In this document: positions 16,850 to 25,198 of the stretch, one piece after another
How the letters are laid out: the number at the start of each line of letters is the position of its first letter
Numbering within the stretch: the stretch's first letter is position 1
Source: Roseibium sp.
Lineage (GTDB): Bacteria > Pseudomonadota > Alphaproteobacteria > Rhizobiales > Stappiaceae
Assembly: GCA_017643925.1 (NCBI GenBank)
Contig: JAEPML010000009.1
Coordinates: 62,001-126,000, forward strand
Direction: 5' to 3'
DNA: 64,000 bases
The notes under the pieces: generated by a model
What the model was told of the DNA's origin: nothing
What the model saw: only the letters and a program-made list of their open reading frames with translations
The model's database searches: none
Program-made: the position numbers and the translations under genes

Positions 16850-17874
16850 TTGGACAGGTCCGCAACCCGGGCGCGGTAATGCGCAAGTGCCGCTTCACCG
16901 TCAAAACCGGCTTCTTCTGCCTTTGCCTTCCACGCGACGGTGGTGGGCTCGGCCGCTTTGACAAGTGCCGCTTCGAGTTCCGGATCAGCCGTGTATTCCA
17001 CGATGCCGAGTTCGTCGAAGGTCGCCTGAACTTCCTGCGAGACGCTGTCCCAAAGCCCGGCGGCCACCTTGCCGACCTTGTCCTGAGAGATGTCCCGGAT
17101 GGCCTGTTGGTCCTCTGGAGAAATCTCGGCCCATTTGTCCTTGTTCACGAAGAACGAGAAGGAAGTCGAGTAGACGGGTCGTGAAACACGGGTCACGGAC
17201 TTGGTATAGGGCAGAACCTGAAAGGCCTTGAGACCATCGCCGTTCAGCCCGAGATGGCTGTCAACGACGCCATTTGCAATGACTTCGTTGGATCGCACGG
17301 CGGGTGTGGCGACAACGCCTGCACCAATTTCCTTGGCGATATTTGCCAGAGGCCCGGGCAGCGCCCACATCTTGCGCGACCTGAAGTCCTCCAGGGTGAC
17401 AATTGGTGTGTCCGTGCCGGAATAAAGATCCCCGGGCGTTATCACCCATTGGGCCAGGAGTTCGACGGTATCGAATTCGTCGGGATAGAACTTCCGGTTG
17501 GTTTCCCAAGCAGCTTCCGTCATGGCAATGCTGTCCCTGGAACCGGAAAATGGCTGCATGCCGGTCAGGGCGCCGGTGACGCGGTTGCCGATGAGACCGT
17601 TGAACTGAACCGCTGCGTCCACAAGGCCCTTTTCAACCGAGGCCAACTGTTCCGGTGGCGGGGCCACGGATTTTGGCGGGATGTTGGCAGTCACGCGGCC
17701 TTCCGTGACGCGTTCGACTTCCTCGATCCAGCCTGGCAGCACCTTCGTGCAGACGAAATGCTGCGGTGGCCAGAAGCAGTTGACGATCAAGCGTGTTTTG
17801 GCAATCGCCGTTCCGGGCACCCCTGCAAAAGTGAGCGCGATGCCAAGGGCTATTGCGGCCAGATACTGTCTCAT
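16846..17874 (-). CDS. dctP: TRAP transporter substrate-binding protein (system 1)
   Basis: A 342-aa periplasmic binding protein with a signal peptide (about residues 1-25, cleavage after AIA). DctP-family features include EGRVTANIPPKSVAPPPEQ and SRKMWALPGP, where an Arg normally binds the substrate carboxylate; here the residues are SRK-M, so the ligand pocket may differ from the classical GMKIR-type. First gene of dctP-dctQ-dctM-sulfatase, with a strong GGAGGAG ribosome site. The linked enzyme suggests the ligand carries a sulfate or phosphonate ester, but ligand is not proven. Confidence 0.9.
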   Translation of the reverse strand: MRQYLAAIALGIALTFAGVPGTAIAKTRLIVNCFWPPQHFVCTKVLPGWIEEVERVTEGRVTANIPPKSVAPPPEQLASVEKGLVDAAVQFNGLIGNRVTGALTGMQPFSGSRDSIAMTEAAWETNRKFYPDEFDTVELLAQWVITPGDLYSGTDTPIVTLEDFRSRKMWALPGPLANIAKEIGAGVVATPAVRSNEVIANGVVDSHLGLNGDGLKAFQVLPYTKSVTRVSRPVYSTSFSFFVNKDKWAEISPEDQQAIRDISQDKVGKVAAGLWDSVSQEVQATFDELGIVEYTADPELEAALVKAAEPTTVAWKAKAEEAGFDGEAALAHYRARVADLSK

Positions 17875-17946
17875 TTGTCTCCTCCCTGAGAAAAATATGT
17901 CGACATTTCTCTATCCGCTTCATGTTTGACGAAAAAAATATATCCG

Positions 17947-17962
17947 TCTAATACTAATTAGA
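17947..17962. promoter_or_regulatory. Candidate LysR-type operator between dctP and the LysR gene
   Basis: TCTAAT-ACTA-ATTAGA is a perfect inverted repeat with 6-bp arms. It sits in the 110-bp divergent gap, about 22 bp from the LysR start and 73 bp from the dctP start. It contains the T-N11-A-type spacing expected for LysR proteins. Inference from position and symmetry. Confidence 0.5.
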
Positions 17963-17984
17963 GCCAACATTATGCAGTTTTGAT

Positions 17985-18908
17985 ATGTTCATCGATCCAC
18001 GTCACCTCGAGCATCTGGCCGTCATTGTCGATGCAGAGACGCTGCAGGAAGCCGCCGAAATCATCGGCACGTCGCAGCCTGCCTTGAGCAGGATGATCAA
18101 GAACCTGGAAGCAAGGATGGGGTTGGCCCTGTTCGAGCGGGAGAGCAAGCCACACAAGGCAACACGCATTGCCCTTGAGCTGGCGGATCAGGGCCGCGCG
18201 ATCAGGTCCGCGCAAAGGCGTGCAGGAGAGTGCATCCAGTTCATCACGAGGGGAAACTCGGGTGTCTTGAAGCTCGGTGTACCGCCATTCCTGTGCCGGC
18301 GCCTGGTTTCGGAGGCCGTTGCAAGTTTTGTGGCAGAGCGGTCAATCGCCCATATCGAGCTTGTACCGGATTATTTCTCCGGTTTGCACGAACGGCTGGT
18401 GCAGAACGTGATCGACATCATCATCGCACCGTCCAAACATGTTGAGACCCGCAGCGCCCAGTTGTTGCTCGAGCCGTTATACGAGGACCGGAATGTGGTG
18501 GTTGGACGGGCCGGACATCCGCTGTTCAAGAAGTCCACAATCCTGAGCAGCGATCTTGAGGCCAGCACCTGGATCGGCCATTCGGACAGCAGCGTCTTGC
18601 GCTATGACATGGAGACGGCGCTGAAGCTGATGGGTGTCAATCACATGCATCTTGCATTCCAGAGCGGGTCCGCCGACGCGATTATCGAGGTTCTGCGGAA
18701 AACGGATTTTTTGACCATTCTGCCGCGTTACGCCATCCGGGCAGATGGCGGAGACGGTCTGGAGATTGGGCCAGTGGAGCTGCCGAACGCACTGCAGACG
18801 GTCTGCATGATTACGTTGTTAGGACGCGGTGAAAGCGAGTTGACCACTGAATTCAAGGCACATTTGCGCAAATATGTTGCCGACCGGGAACCAGTGCCGG
18901 GATCATGA
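17985..18908 (+). CDS. LysR-family regulator of TRAP system 1
   Basis: A 307-aa LysR-type regulator. The N-terminal winged HTH shows LQEAAEIIGTSQPALSRMIKNLEARMGLALFER; the LysR substrate-binding domain follows from about residue 90 (LKLGVPPFLCRRLV). It is divergent from the dctPQM-sulfatase operon with only 110 bp between starts, the classical arrangement for a regulator of that operon. Effector unknown, probably the imported compound or its hydrolysis product. Confidence 0.9.
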   Translation: MFIDPRHLEHLAVIVDAETLQEAAEIIGTSQPALSRMIKNLEARMGLALFERESKPHKATRIALELADQGRAIRSAQRRAGECIQFITRGNSGVLKLGVPPFLCRRLVSEAVASFVAERSIAHIELVPDYFSGLHERLVQNVIDIIIAPSKHVETRSAQLLLEPLYEDRNVVVGRAGHPLFKKSTILSSDLEASTWIGHSDSSVLRYDMETALKLMGVNHMHLAFQSGSADAIIEVLRKTDFLTILPRYAIRADGGDGLEIGPVELPNALQTVCMITLLGRGESELTTEFKAHLRKYVADREPVPGS

Positions 18909-19006
18909 AAATTGGCCGTTCAACGGGGCAGGGTGACGAGGGCGACTGTGGTCGACCTCGCCGGATTGATTGAATTCTTCCCTGGCAAGTCCGTTTGTCA
19001 AAAAGC

Positions 19007-20317
19007 CTAGATCAGCATCAACGACAGGGCAGGCAGCGCGATCAGGAGGGCCAGGCGCACGATGTCGGCCGCCCAGAAGGGCAGGATACCGGCAAACATG
19101 GTGCGCAGGGGGACGTCTGTCAGGACAGAGCGCAACACGAAGACATTGAGGCCGATCGGTGGCGAGATCAGGCTGATTTCGGTGACAACAACCACGATGA
19201 TGCCGAACCAGATCAGGACCAGTTCAGGGTCGCTCAGAAGACCGGTGCCGAAATCAAGGGAGGTCACCAGCGGGAAGAACACCGGAACCGTCAGCAGGAT
19301 CATGGAAAGGCTCTCCAGCACCGCACCAAGGACGATATAGATCAGCACAAGAACCAGCATGACGACATAAGCGTTGACGTCGAGCGATTGCACGAAGGTC
19401 AGAAGCGCGTCCGGCACACCGGCGTAGCTGATGAAGTTGGAAAAGACCTCTGCACCAATGATGATCGCGAAGATCATGGCGGTGGTGCGGGCACAGTTCA
19501 GGCCTGCGGTGAACAGCTTTTCAAAGGTCAATCCACCTGAAACAAGGGCAATCAGCAGGGCGGTTGCCGCACCGATCCCGGCCGCCTCGGTCGGTGTGAA
19601 AAACCCGCCATAGATCCCCACCATAATGATGGCAAAGAGGCCTACGACAGCGAGCACGCCAAAGACGTCGCGGCTTTCCAGCGGCACGTCCTCGTTGCGC
19701 TCGGTTGGCGCCAGCTCGGGTTTGACCAGCACCGTGACATAGACGGCAGCCAGATAAAGCAGGATGCCGAGCAGACCCGGAATAATCCCCGCGATGAATA
19801 ACTTGCCGATATCGGCTTCGGTCAAGAGCCCGTAGATGATCAGGATGACGCTGGGAGGGATCAGAATGCCGAGTGTGCCACCCGCCGCGATGGAGCCGGT
19901 TGCCAGGCTGTCGGCATAACGGGCCTTGCGCATGGACGGCATGGCGACCTTCGACATGGTGGCAGCTGTCGCAAGGGAGGATCCGCAGACCGCCGAAAAC
20001 CCGCCACAGGCGACGATCGTAGCCATGGCCAGGCCGCCGCGCATTCTGTGCAGAAGGCGGTGGGCGGTGCTGAAAAGGGACTGGCTGACACCGGAAATCG
20101 TCAGGAGATTGCCCATCAGGATGAAGAGCGGGATCACAGACAGCGTGAAGGAAAGGCCTGTGTCGAAGGCGGCGTTTCCCAGAAGGTTCAGGGCTGCGTT
20201 CCAGTTGCGCAGGGCAGCAAAACCGGCGGTCCCGACGATGATCATGGCAACGGCAATCGGGACGCGCAACAGGACAAGCGCGAACAGCCCGACAAAGCCA
20301 ATCAGAGCTTCAAGCAC
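19007..20317 (-). CDS. dctM: TRAP transporter large membrane subunit (system 2)
   Basis: A 436-aa DctM-family permease, paralogue of the one at 15027-16322, with CGGFSAVCGSSLATAATMSKVAMP (trimmed motif) and GGTLGILIPPS conserved. Last gene of the second TRAP operon, separated from dctQ by 3 nt. No enzyme gene follows it, unlike system 1; the next gene is the convergent LysR. Confidence 0.93.
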   Translation of the reverse strand: MLEALIGFVGLFALVLLRVPIAVAMIIVGTAGFAALRNWNAALNLLGNAAFDTGLSFTLSVIPLFILMGNLLTISGVSQSLFSTAHRLLHRMRGGLAMATIVACGGFSAVCGSSLATAATMSKVAMPSMRKARYADSLATGSIAAGGTLGILIPPSVILIIYGLLTEADIGKLFIAGIIPGLLGILLYLAAVYVTVLVKPELAPTERNEDVPLESRDVFGVLAVVGLFAIIMVGIYGGFFTPTEAAGIGAATALLIALVSGGLTFEKLFTAGLNCARTTAMIFAIIIGAEVFSNFISYAGVPDALLTFVQSLDVNAYVVMLVLVLIYIVLGAVLESLSMILLTVPVFFPLVTSLDFGTGLLSDPELVLIWFGIIVVVVTEISLISPPIGLNVFVLRSVLTDVPLRTMFAGILPFWAADIVRLALLIALPALSLMLI

Positions 20318-20320
20318 GGA

Positions 20321-20830
20321 TCAGGACCCTTTGCGAAAACGTTTGACTGACCAGAAGACGGCGGCAACCGATGCAATGCCGAAGGAAAGTGCACCCAGCC
20401 AACCGATCAGATGAAGAGGTATTTCGAGCGAGTCGGTGACTTGCCCCCGGCGCGCGAGCTTCTCGGCATGTTCGAACAGCTTGAACGCGATGATCGCGAA
20501 AACAGCCACGGTAGAGATCCCGGCGAATATGGTTCCGATCCGCTTGAGCAACCTGCTTTTCAGACCATCCATCAACTCGACCTCGACATGCTCGCCAGCG
20601 GCGGTGGTCAGCGGCAGGGCCAGGAAGATCAGGGAGGCCAGAAGGAGTTCCGTCAGTTCGTAGGCACCTGACACCGGCGCGTTGAAGACATAGCGTGCAA
20701 CCACGTCAACACAGGTCAGGCCGATAAGCGCTGTCAGCACCGCGAGACAGGCCAGACCAAGGGCAAAGGTGGCTCCGCGCCGGATCTTCGCGACCCGGCC
20801 CGAAGCCCTGGTGTCAGACGCTGTCGTCAT
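20321..20830 (-). CDS. dctQ: TRAP transporter small membrane subunit (system 2)
   Basis: A 169-aa four-helix DctQ-family protein; LTCVDVVARYVFNAPVSGAYEL is the conserved TM1-TM2 segment. It lies 2 nt after dctP and 3 nt before dctM, so it is co-transcribed with both. Confidence 0.9.
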   Translation of the reverse strand: MTTASDTRASGRVAKIRRGATFALGLACLAVLTALIGLTCVDVVARYVFNAPVSGAYELTELLLASLIFLALPLTTAAGEHVEVELMDGLKSRLLKRIGTIFAGISTVAVFAIIAFKLFEHAEKLARRGQVTDSLEIPLHLIGWLGALSFGIASVAAVFWSVKRFRKGS

Positions 20831-20832
20831 GC

Positions 20833-21861
20833 TCAGTTCGAGATGCCGGTCTGGGCGCGGAAGTCCGCCAGCGCTGCAGCGCCGTCAAAGCCCGTTTTCA
20901 GGACGGCTTCGTTCCACTCGGCCTCGTGTTTGGCCGCCAGTTCCTTGAGTTTGGCAAGAACCGGTGCAGGTGCCTCGTAGACCTCGATATCCTTGTCGGC
21001 AATGTAGGCTGCGCCGCGTGTGTCGGCGCCATCCCAGGCACCACCGGCGAGTTCTGCCAGAGCGGATCCGGAGACCTTTTCAATGGCTGCCTGGTCTTCG
21101 GCGGACAGGCCGTCCCAAATGTCTTCGTTCATGACCATGAACCAGGACGTGTTGTAGATACCACCCGGCACCTTCATGGAGGATGTGACGTAGTCCGTCA
21201 GCTTGAAGGCCTGAAGCGCTTCCATCGGGAAGGTGACACCGTCGATGACGCCGCGAGAGAGTTTTTCGTAGACCTCACCTGGTCCCATGAACTGCGTGGT
21301 GATGTCGAGTTCCTGTGCCAGGTTGGCAATATAGCCGCCCGGCGTGCGGATCTTGAGGCCGGAAAAGTCTTCCGGTGTTTCAATCTTGCGCTGGTTATTG
21401 TGGAACATTCCGGGACCGTGGATCCAGAGGCCCAGAAGCTTGGTGCCCTGATGCTCGGCCTGGGCGTCGAGATTGCCCGCATAAATGTCCCAATAGGCCT
21501 TGGAGCCTTCGGTTGCCGTGTCGGCAATGAAGGAGAACTGGCCAATCCGGGAACGCAGGAAACGATCGTCACGGGTGAAGGAATGCAGGCCATAGGTGAT
21601 GTCGACAATGCCTTCGGCGGCCAGATCGAAATGCTCCGGCGGAGAAGCGACCGGTTTCGGCAGGATGCGAACGGTCACGCGGCCTTCCGTTGCCTCGGCT
21701 ACCTGATCGGCCCAGGGCTGGATCACGCCGGTGACAATCGGATGTTTCGGCGGAAGCCAGGATGACAGAACAAGTTCGTCAGCATTGGCGCTGGCAACAA
21801 GACCGGTGAGCGCGGATGCGGTCAGCCCGGCCAGGATAGATAGACACTTCAGATTTTTCAC
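20833..21861 (-). CDS. dctP: TRAP transporter substrate-binding protein (system 2)
   Basis: A 342-aa periplasmic DctP-family protein with a signal peptide (about residues 1-27, ending SANA). It shares EGRVTVRILPKPVASPPEH with the system 1 protein but differs in the ligand segment, which here is the classical GLKIRTPGG with the carboxylate-binding Arg. The two systems therefore probably bind different ligands. First gene of its operon; strong GGAGGAG ribosome site; divergent from a MarR gene. Confidence 0.9.
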   Translation of the reverse strand: MKNLKCLSILAGLTASALTGLVASANADELVLSSWLPPKHPIVTGVIQPWADQVAEATEGRVTVRILPKPVASPPEHFDLAAEGIVDITYGLHSFTRDDRFLRSRIGQFSFIADTATEGSKAYWDIYAGNLDAQAEHQGTKLLGLWIHGPGMFHNNQRKIETPEDFSGLKIRTPGGYIANLAQELDITTQFMGPGEVYEKLSRGVIDGVTFPMEALQAFKLTDYVTSSMKVPGGIYNTSWFMVMNEDIWDGLSAEDQAAIEKVSGSALAELAGGAWDGADTRGAAYIADKDIEVYEAPAPVLAKLKELAAKHEAEWNEAVLKTGFDGAAALADFRAQTGISN

Positions 21862-21938
21862 GGATTTCTCCTCCCACTTGCTGCCTGCAGTCCAGTTCCG
21901 GTAGACCAGAACCCGTGCCAGGCGGCGTATGTCGAAAA

Positions 21939-21956
21939 TAGTTGCAAATGAAACTA
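21939..21956. promoter_or_regulatory. Candidate MarR operator
   Basis: TAGTT-N8-AACTA is an inverted repeat with 5-bp arms in the 145-bp divergent gap between dctP (system 2) and the MarR gene. Spacing and TAGTT half-sites resemble many MarR-family operators. Inference. Confidence 0.5.
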
Positions 21957-21976
21957 AGTCAATCTTAAAATATCAC

Positions 21977-21993
21977 CATCATCCAAAATGATG
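21977..21993. promoter_or_regulatory. Second palindrome upstream of the MarR gene
   Basis: CATCAT-CCAAA-ATGATG is a perfect inverted repeat with 6-bp arms, ending 13 bp before the MarR start codon. It could be a second operator or a small leader hairpin. Confidence 0.4.
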
Positions 21994-22006
21994 AGACCGA
22001 GTTCCG

Positions 22007-22540
22007 ATGACCGAAACCAGAACGCCTGCAGAGATTGCGGAAAAAATGTCTGAAACTCAGGCGGTTAGTGACGACGAAAATGACACCGCCTTTGTGCTTG
22101 AAAGGTTTTTTCCGTATCAGGTGCGCGTTTTCTACACCGATGTCACCAGTGCATTGTCCGCGATCTACCAGCGGGACTATGGTTTGATGCCGGCCGAATG
22201 GCGCACGATGGCCATTCTCGGATCCGCGTCGACGGGATTGCAGGCAACAGAGATTGTTGCGCGGTCCAGCATGGACAAGGTTGTCGTCAGCCGCGCCGTC
22301 AAGCGCATGGAAGAGCGGGGGTTGCTGCAACGGAAAAGCAATGCCGCGGACGGGCGCAGTTTCCTGCTCGAGCTCTCCGACGAGGGCAGGGCGGCCTATG
22401 AGGACCTGGGACCAAAATTGCTTGCGGTTGAGCAGAAAATGCTGGCGGGGCTGACGGAAGGCGAGATCTCGGATTTTCTGGCCGTGACGCGCAAGATCCG
22501 GGAAAATCTCGCGGGGAGGCCGGACAGAGGGCCTGATTGA
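22007..22540 (+). CDS. MarR-family transcriptional regulator
   Basis: A 177-aa MarR-type winged-helix protein. MPAEWRTMAILG, ATEIVARSSMDKVVVSRAVKRM (recognition helix) and the wing RKSNAADGRSFLLELSDEGR are typical. It is divergent from the second TRAP operon, with two palindromes in between, so it most likely represses that operon and itself until a small molecule binds. An approximately 35-residue N-terminal extension rich in Glu and Thr precedes the usual domain. Confidence 0.85.
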   Translation: MTETRTPAEIAEKMSETQAVSDDENDTAFVLERFFPYQVRVFYTDVTSALSAIYQRDYGLMPAEWRTMAILGSASTGLQATEIVARSSMDKVVVSRAVKRMEERGLLQRKSNAADGRSFLLELSDEGRAAYEDLGPKLLAVEQKMLAGLTEGEISDFLAVTRKIRENLAGRPDRGPD

Positions 22541-22600
22541 CCCGCGCGCCGTTCATTCTGAAACTCCCAGTCCTCACCACGCGTGTTCATGGAGCAGCTC

Positions 22601-23509
22601 TCAAGACAGGACGCCCTTTTCCTGAAGCTGCTCGGCTTCTGTTCGTATCGTATCGACGAAGGCGCTTTCAATCCGGCTCAACGGGCGGTCATCGTGCTGG
22701 AATACGGCCATTTCCCACTCGATTCTGGGTTCAATCGGCAGTGCAACCACATCATCATTGATACTTAGCAGGCTGGTGAGCGGATCGACGATCGCAATTC
22801 CCACGCCGCGCCGAACCAGGCCGTGCACAGCTCTGTTGGTGCGTGCTTCAGCAGCTATCTTTCGCTGTCCGCCGGCACTTTGCATCATGTAGTCGACCCG
22901 GGTCCTGAGCGGACTGCCAATTGCAAGTTCGACAAAAACCTCCTTGCTGATGTCATCGAGCTTCACCCGCTTTGCTTCTGCCAGCCTGTGCGTCTTCGGC
23001 ACAAGACAAACGGCCGCGCATTTGCCAAGGGGCAACAAGCTCGCGCCATAGGGGCTGGCGTCCAGCGTAATGCCCACACCCAGGTCGCAGCTGCCGTCGT
23101 GGAACATCCTCAACAGGTCTTCGAGGCCGGCATCGATTACCTTGACCGCAACATCCGGATGCTGCTGCTTGTAACGCGCCACGACATCGAGAAGGAAGGT
23201 GTCCAGGTAAACGGGTTGGGCCGCAACGATGATCCGGCCAACCTGCCTGTTGGAAATGGAGCGGGCTTCCTGCTCCAGATCCTGAAAAGCAGCGAGTGAT
23301 CTCGAAACTTTTGCGTGGAACAGGACGGCTTCCGGTGTCGGTGCAAGCTGGTTTCGTTTCCTGAGGAAAAGCGGAAATCCGACATTCTCCTCAAGCTGAC
23401 CCAGCAGCCGGCTGACCATGGGTTGGCTGATCTTCAATTCCGCAGAAGCCCGCGTGGTTGAGCCTGTTGTCATGAAGGCATCAAAGGCTTCCAGTTGCCG
23501 CACATTCAT
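22601..23509 (-). CDS. LysR-family regulator of the TctCBA-argE operon
   Basis: A 302-aa LysR-type regulator: winged HTH at residues 1-60 (LEAFDAFMTTGSTTRASAELKISQ region) and effector domain from about 90. It is divergent from the tripartite tricarboxylate transporter operon with a 152-bp gap. It resembles NocR/OccR-type regulators of amino acid derivative catabolism in having MVSRLLGQLEENVGFPLF; that resemblance is impressionistic. Confidence 0.85.
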   Translation of the reverse strand: MNVRQLEAFDAFMTTGSTTRASAELKISQPMVSRLLGQLEENVGFPLFLRKRNQLAPTPEAVLFHAKVSRSLAAFQDLEQEARSISNRQVGRIIVAAQPVYLDTFLLDVVARYKQQHPDVAVKVIDAGLEDLLRMFHDGSCDLGVGITLDASPYGASLLPLGKCAAVCLVPKTHRLAEAKRVKLDDISKEVFVELAIGSPLRTRVDYMMQSAGGQRKIAAEARTNRAVHGLVRRGVGIAIVDPLTSLLSINDDVVALPIEPRIEWEMAVFQHDDRPLSRIESAFVDTIRTEAEQLQEKGVLS

Positions 23510-23528
23510 GTCTAAACCTCAATAATCA

Positions 23529-23538
23529 TTATGCATAA
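23529..23538. promoter_or_regulatory. Palindrome in the LysR/tctC divergent gap
   Basis: TTATGCATAA is a perfect 10-bp palindrome 20 bp upstream of the LysR start in an AT-rich stretch; candidate autoregulatory LysR site or part of a promoter. Confidence 0.35.
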
Positions 23539-23661
23539 AAGTAATACTAAAGCAAAAAATTTGCAATGTAAAGCATACTGTGAAATAAAACTGTGCGTGC
23601 GTGAAGACACGCAGCACCGCCCAGCCGGTGCAAAACAAGTGACCTTCTCAAAGAGGACAAA

Positions 23662-24636
23662 ATGTCAAAAATTCTCAAAAGCCTCCTGGCGGGCTGCGCG
23701 CTCGCCATCGCTACAGGTGTGGCTCAAGCCGACTATCCGGAAAAGGCCGTGACGGTGGTTGCCCCCTACGGAGCCGGTGGTGCCTCCGACCTTGCAGCCC
23801 GGTCCCTTGCGGATGTGGCGCGGGATTATCTTGGAGACCAACCTGTTGTGGTCATTAACAAAACCGGCAATGGCGGCATGAACGGTGCGAGATTCGTATC
23901 CGAAAGTGCACCGGACGGTTACACCCTGTTGCTGGCGCGAGTCGGGATGGCGCTTTACCCCGCAGTACAGGAAAGTTCACCGGTCGGTTGGGACGACTAC
24001 ACGTTTCTCGGCTCTCTGGAAGCAACGCCGATGATCCTCGCCGTTTCCGCGAATTCTCCCTACCAGAACGCGCAGGACCTGATTGAAGCCCTGAAATCAG
24101 GCGCATCACCGCTTGCCTATGGCGCTTCAGGTGCGACTTCCATTGACGGCTTCACGGTTCAGGCGCTGCTCTCCGACAATGACCTGGACCCTTTGAGGGC
24201 TGCGACCCTTGTGCCCTACAAGGGAGGCAGCGCGCTGGCAACGGCTTTGCTCGGAGGACATGTCGATTTTCTCGCTGTCGCCGCCGGGTCGCTGATGCCG
24301 CATATCGAAGCGGGCAAGATGCGCGCCCTGATGGTCTACGCACCCTCGCGCATGGATACGCTGCCCGACGTCCCGACAGCATCTGAGCTGGGGTTTGAAA
24401 AGGCAGGTCAGATCTCGGGATGGAGTGCGCTCTACGGCCCCAAGGGCCTTCCCGAAGAGATTGTTGCCCAGTGGACGGGGGTTCTGAAACAGGTTGGCGA
24501 CGATCCGGACTGGCTCACGCTGGCAAACCGCCGCGGATCAATCTCGACGGCCGGGCAGGGTGACCTGGCTGCCTTCGCCAGGTCGCAATACGAGCTCTTC
24601 AACGGCATGGCCAAAGACTTCGGTTACCTGAAGTAA
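23662..24636 (+). CDS. tctC: Tripartite tricarboxylate transporter substrate-binding protein
   Basis: A 324-aa periplasmic Bug/TctC-family receptor. Signal peptide about 1-23 (cleavage after AQA), then YPEKAVTVVAPYGAGGASDLAAR, the family's N-terminal ligand loop, and PDGYTLLLA. These receptors bind di/tricarboxylates or amino acid derivatives. First gene of tctC-tctB-tctA-argE, after an AAAGAGGA ribosome site. Confidence 0.9.
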   Translation: MSKILKSLLAGCALAIATGVAQADYPEKAVTVVAPYGAGGASDLAARSLADVARDYLGDQPVVVINKTGNGGMNGARFVSESAPDGYTLLLARVGMALYPAVQESSPVGWDDYTFLGSLEATPMILAVSANSPYQNAQDLIEALKSGASPLAYGASGATSIDGFTVQALLSDNDLDPLRAATLVPYKGGSALATALLGGHVDFLAVAAGSLMPHIEAGKMRALMVYAPSRMDTLPDVPTASELGFEKAGQISGWSALYGPKGLPEEIVAQWTGVLKQVGDDPDWLTLANRRGSISTAGQGDLAAFARSQYELFNGMAKDFGYLK

Positions 24637-24662
24637 GCGCGCGGGATGAGGGAGGATCCGGT

Positions 24663-25172
24663 ATGATCAACAAGAACGTCATCAGAGCAGTATTGATCAC
24701 GCTCTTCTTCGGGCTGGTGCACTTCGTACTGATCCCGCTCCATGTACCCAGACCCTCCTTCATTCCCGGCTTTGCACCGCCGCCGGACATGTGGCCGCGT
24801 GTCGTGTCGCTGCTCGGACTTGGCATAGGACTGTTCTCGATCGCAACTTCGGTGCTGGAGAGCCGGCAGGGTGTATCTCATGACCTCACGGCTTCCTTGC
24901 CGGTGCGGGTGAGCAAAGGTGCGGTGGTTCGCCTCGGAGCCGTCGTCCTGGTCTTCGCCGGATTTGCGATCCTGCTGCCCTTGCTCGGGTTCCTTGGAAG
25001 TTCCGTACTGCTGGCGCTGGCGACTTTCCTGCTCACCGGAGGCTTTCGATACAGAACGCTCGCCGTTCTGCTCGCACTGTTCCTGCCAGTTGCCCTGCAG
25101 CTCTTCTTTGCAAACGTGATGTACACGCCTTTCCCGGCTGGCAGCTGGGGCGTCTTGCCGACGCTGCGCTAA
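24663..25172 (+). CDS. tctB: Tripartite tricarboxylate transporter small subunit
   Basis: A 169-aa TctB-family membrane protein with four hydrophobic helices (for example LGAVVLVFAGFAILLPLLGFLG) and the FAPPPDMWPRVV-type loop. Co-transcribed with tctC and tctA; it is the small membrane subunit analogous to DctQ. Start ATG 24663 is preceded by GAGGGAGGAT. Confidence 0.85.
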   Translation: MINKNVIRAVLITLFFGLVHFVLIPLHVPRPSFIPGFAPPPDMWPRVVSLLGLGIGLFSIATSVLESRQGVSHDLTASLPVRVSKGAVVRLGAVVLVFAGFAILLPLLGFLGSSVLLALATFLLTGGFRYRTLAVLLALFLPVALQLFFANVMYTPFPAGSWGVLPTLR

Positions 25173-25198
25173 TAAAACCAATCTCGGACGTGATTGAA

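Noticed and set aside
21913..21927. TGGCAC-type sequence upstream of the second dctP gene, considered as a sigma-54 promoter
   Set aside because: The -24 half matches but the -12 position reads CTGG, losing the essential GC at the required spacing.
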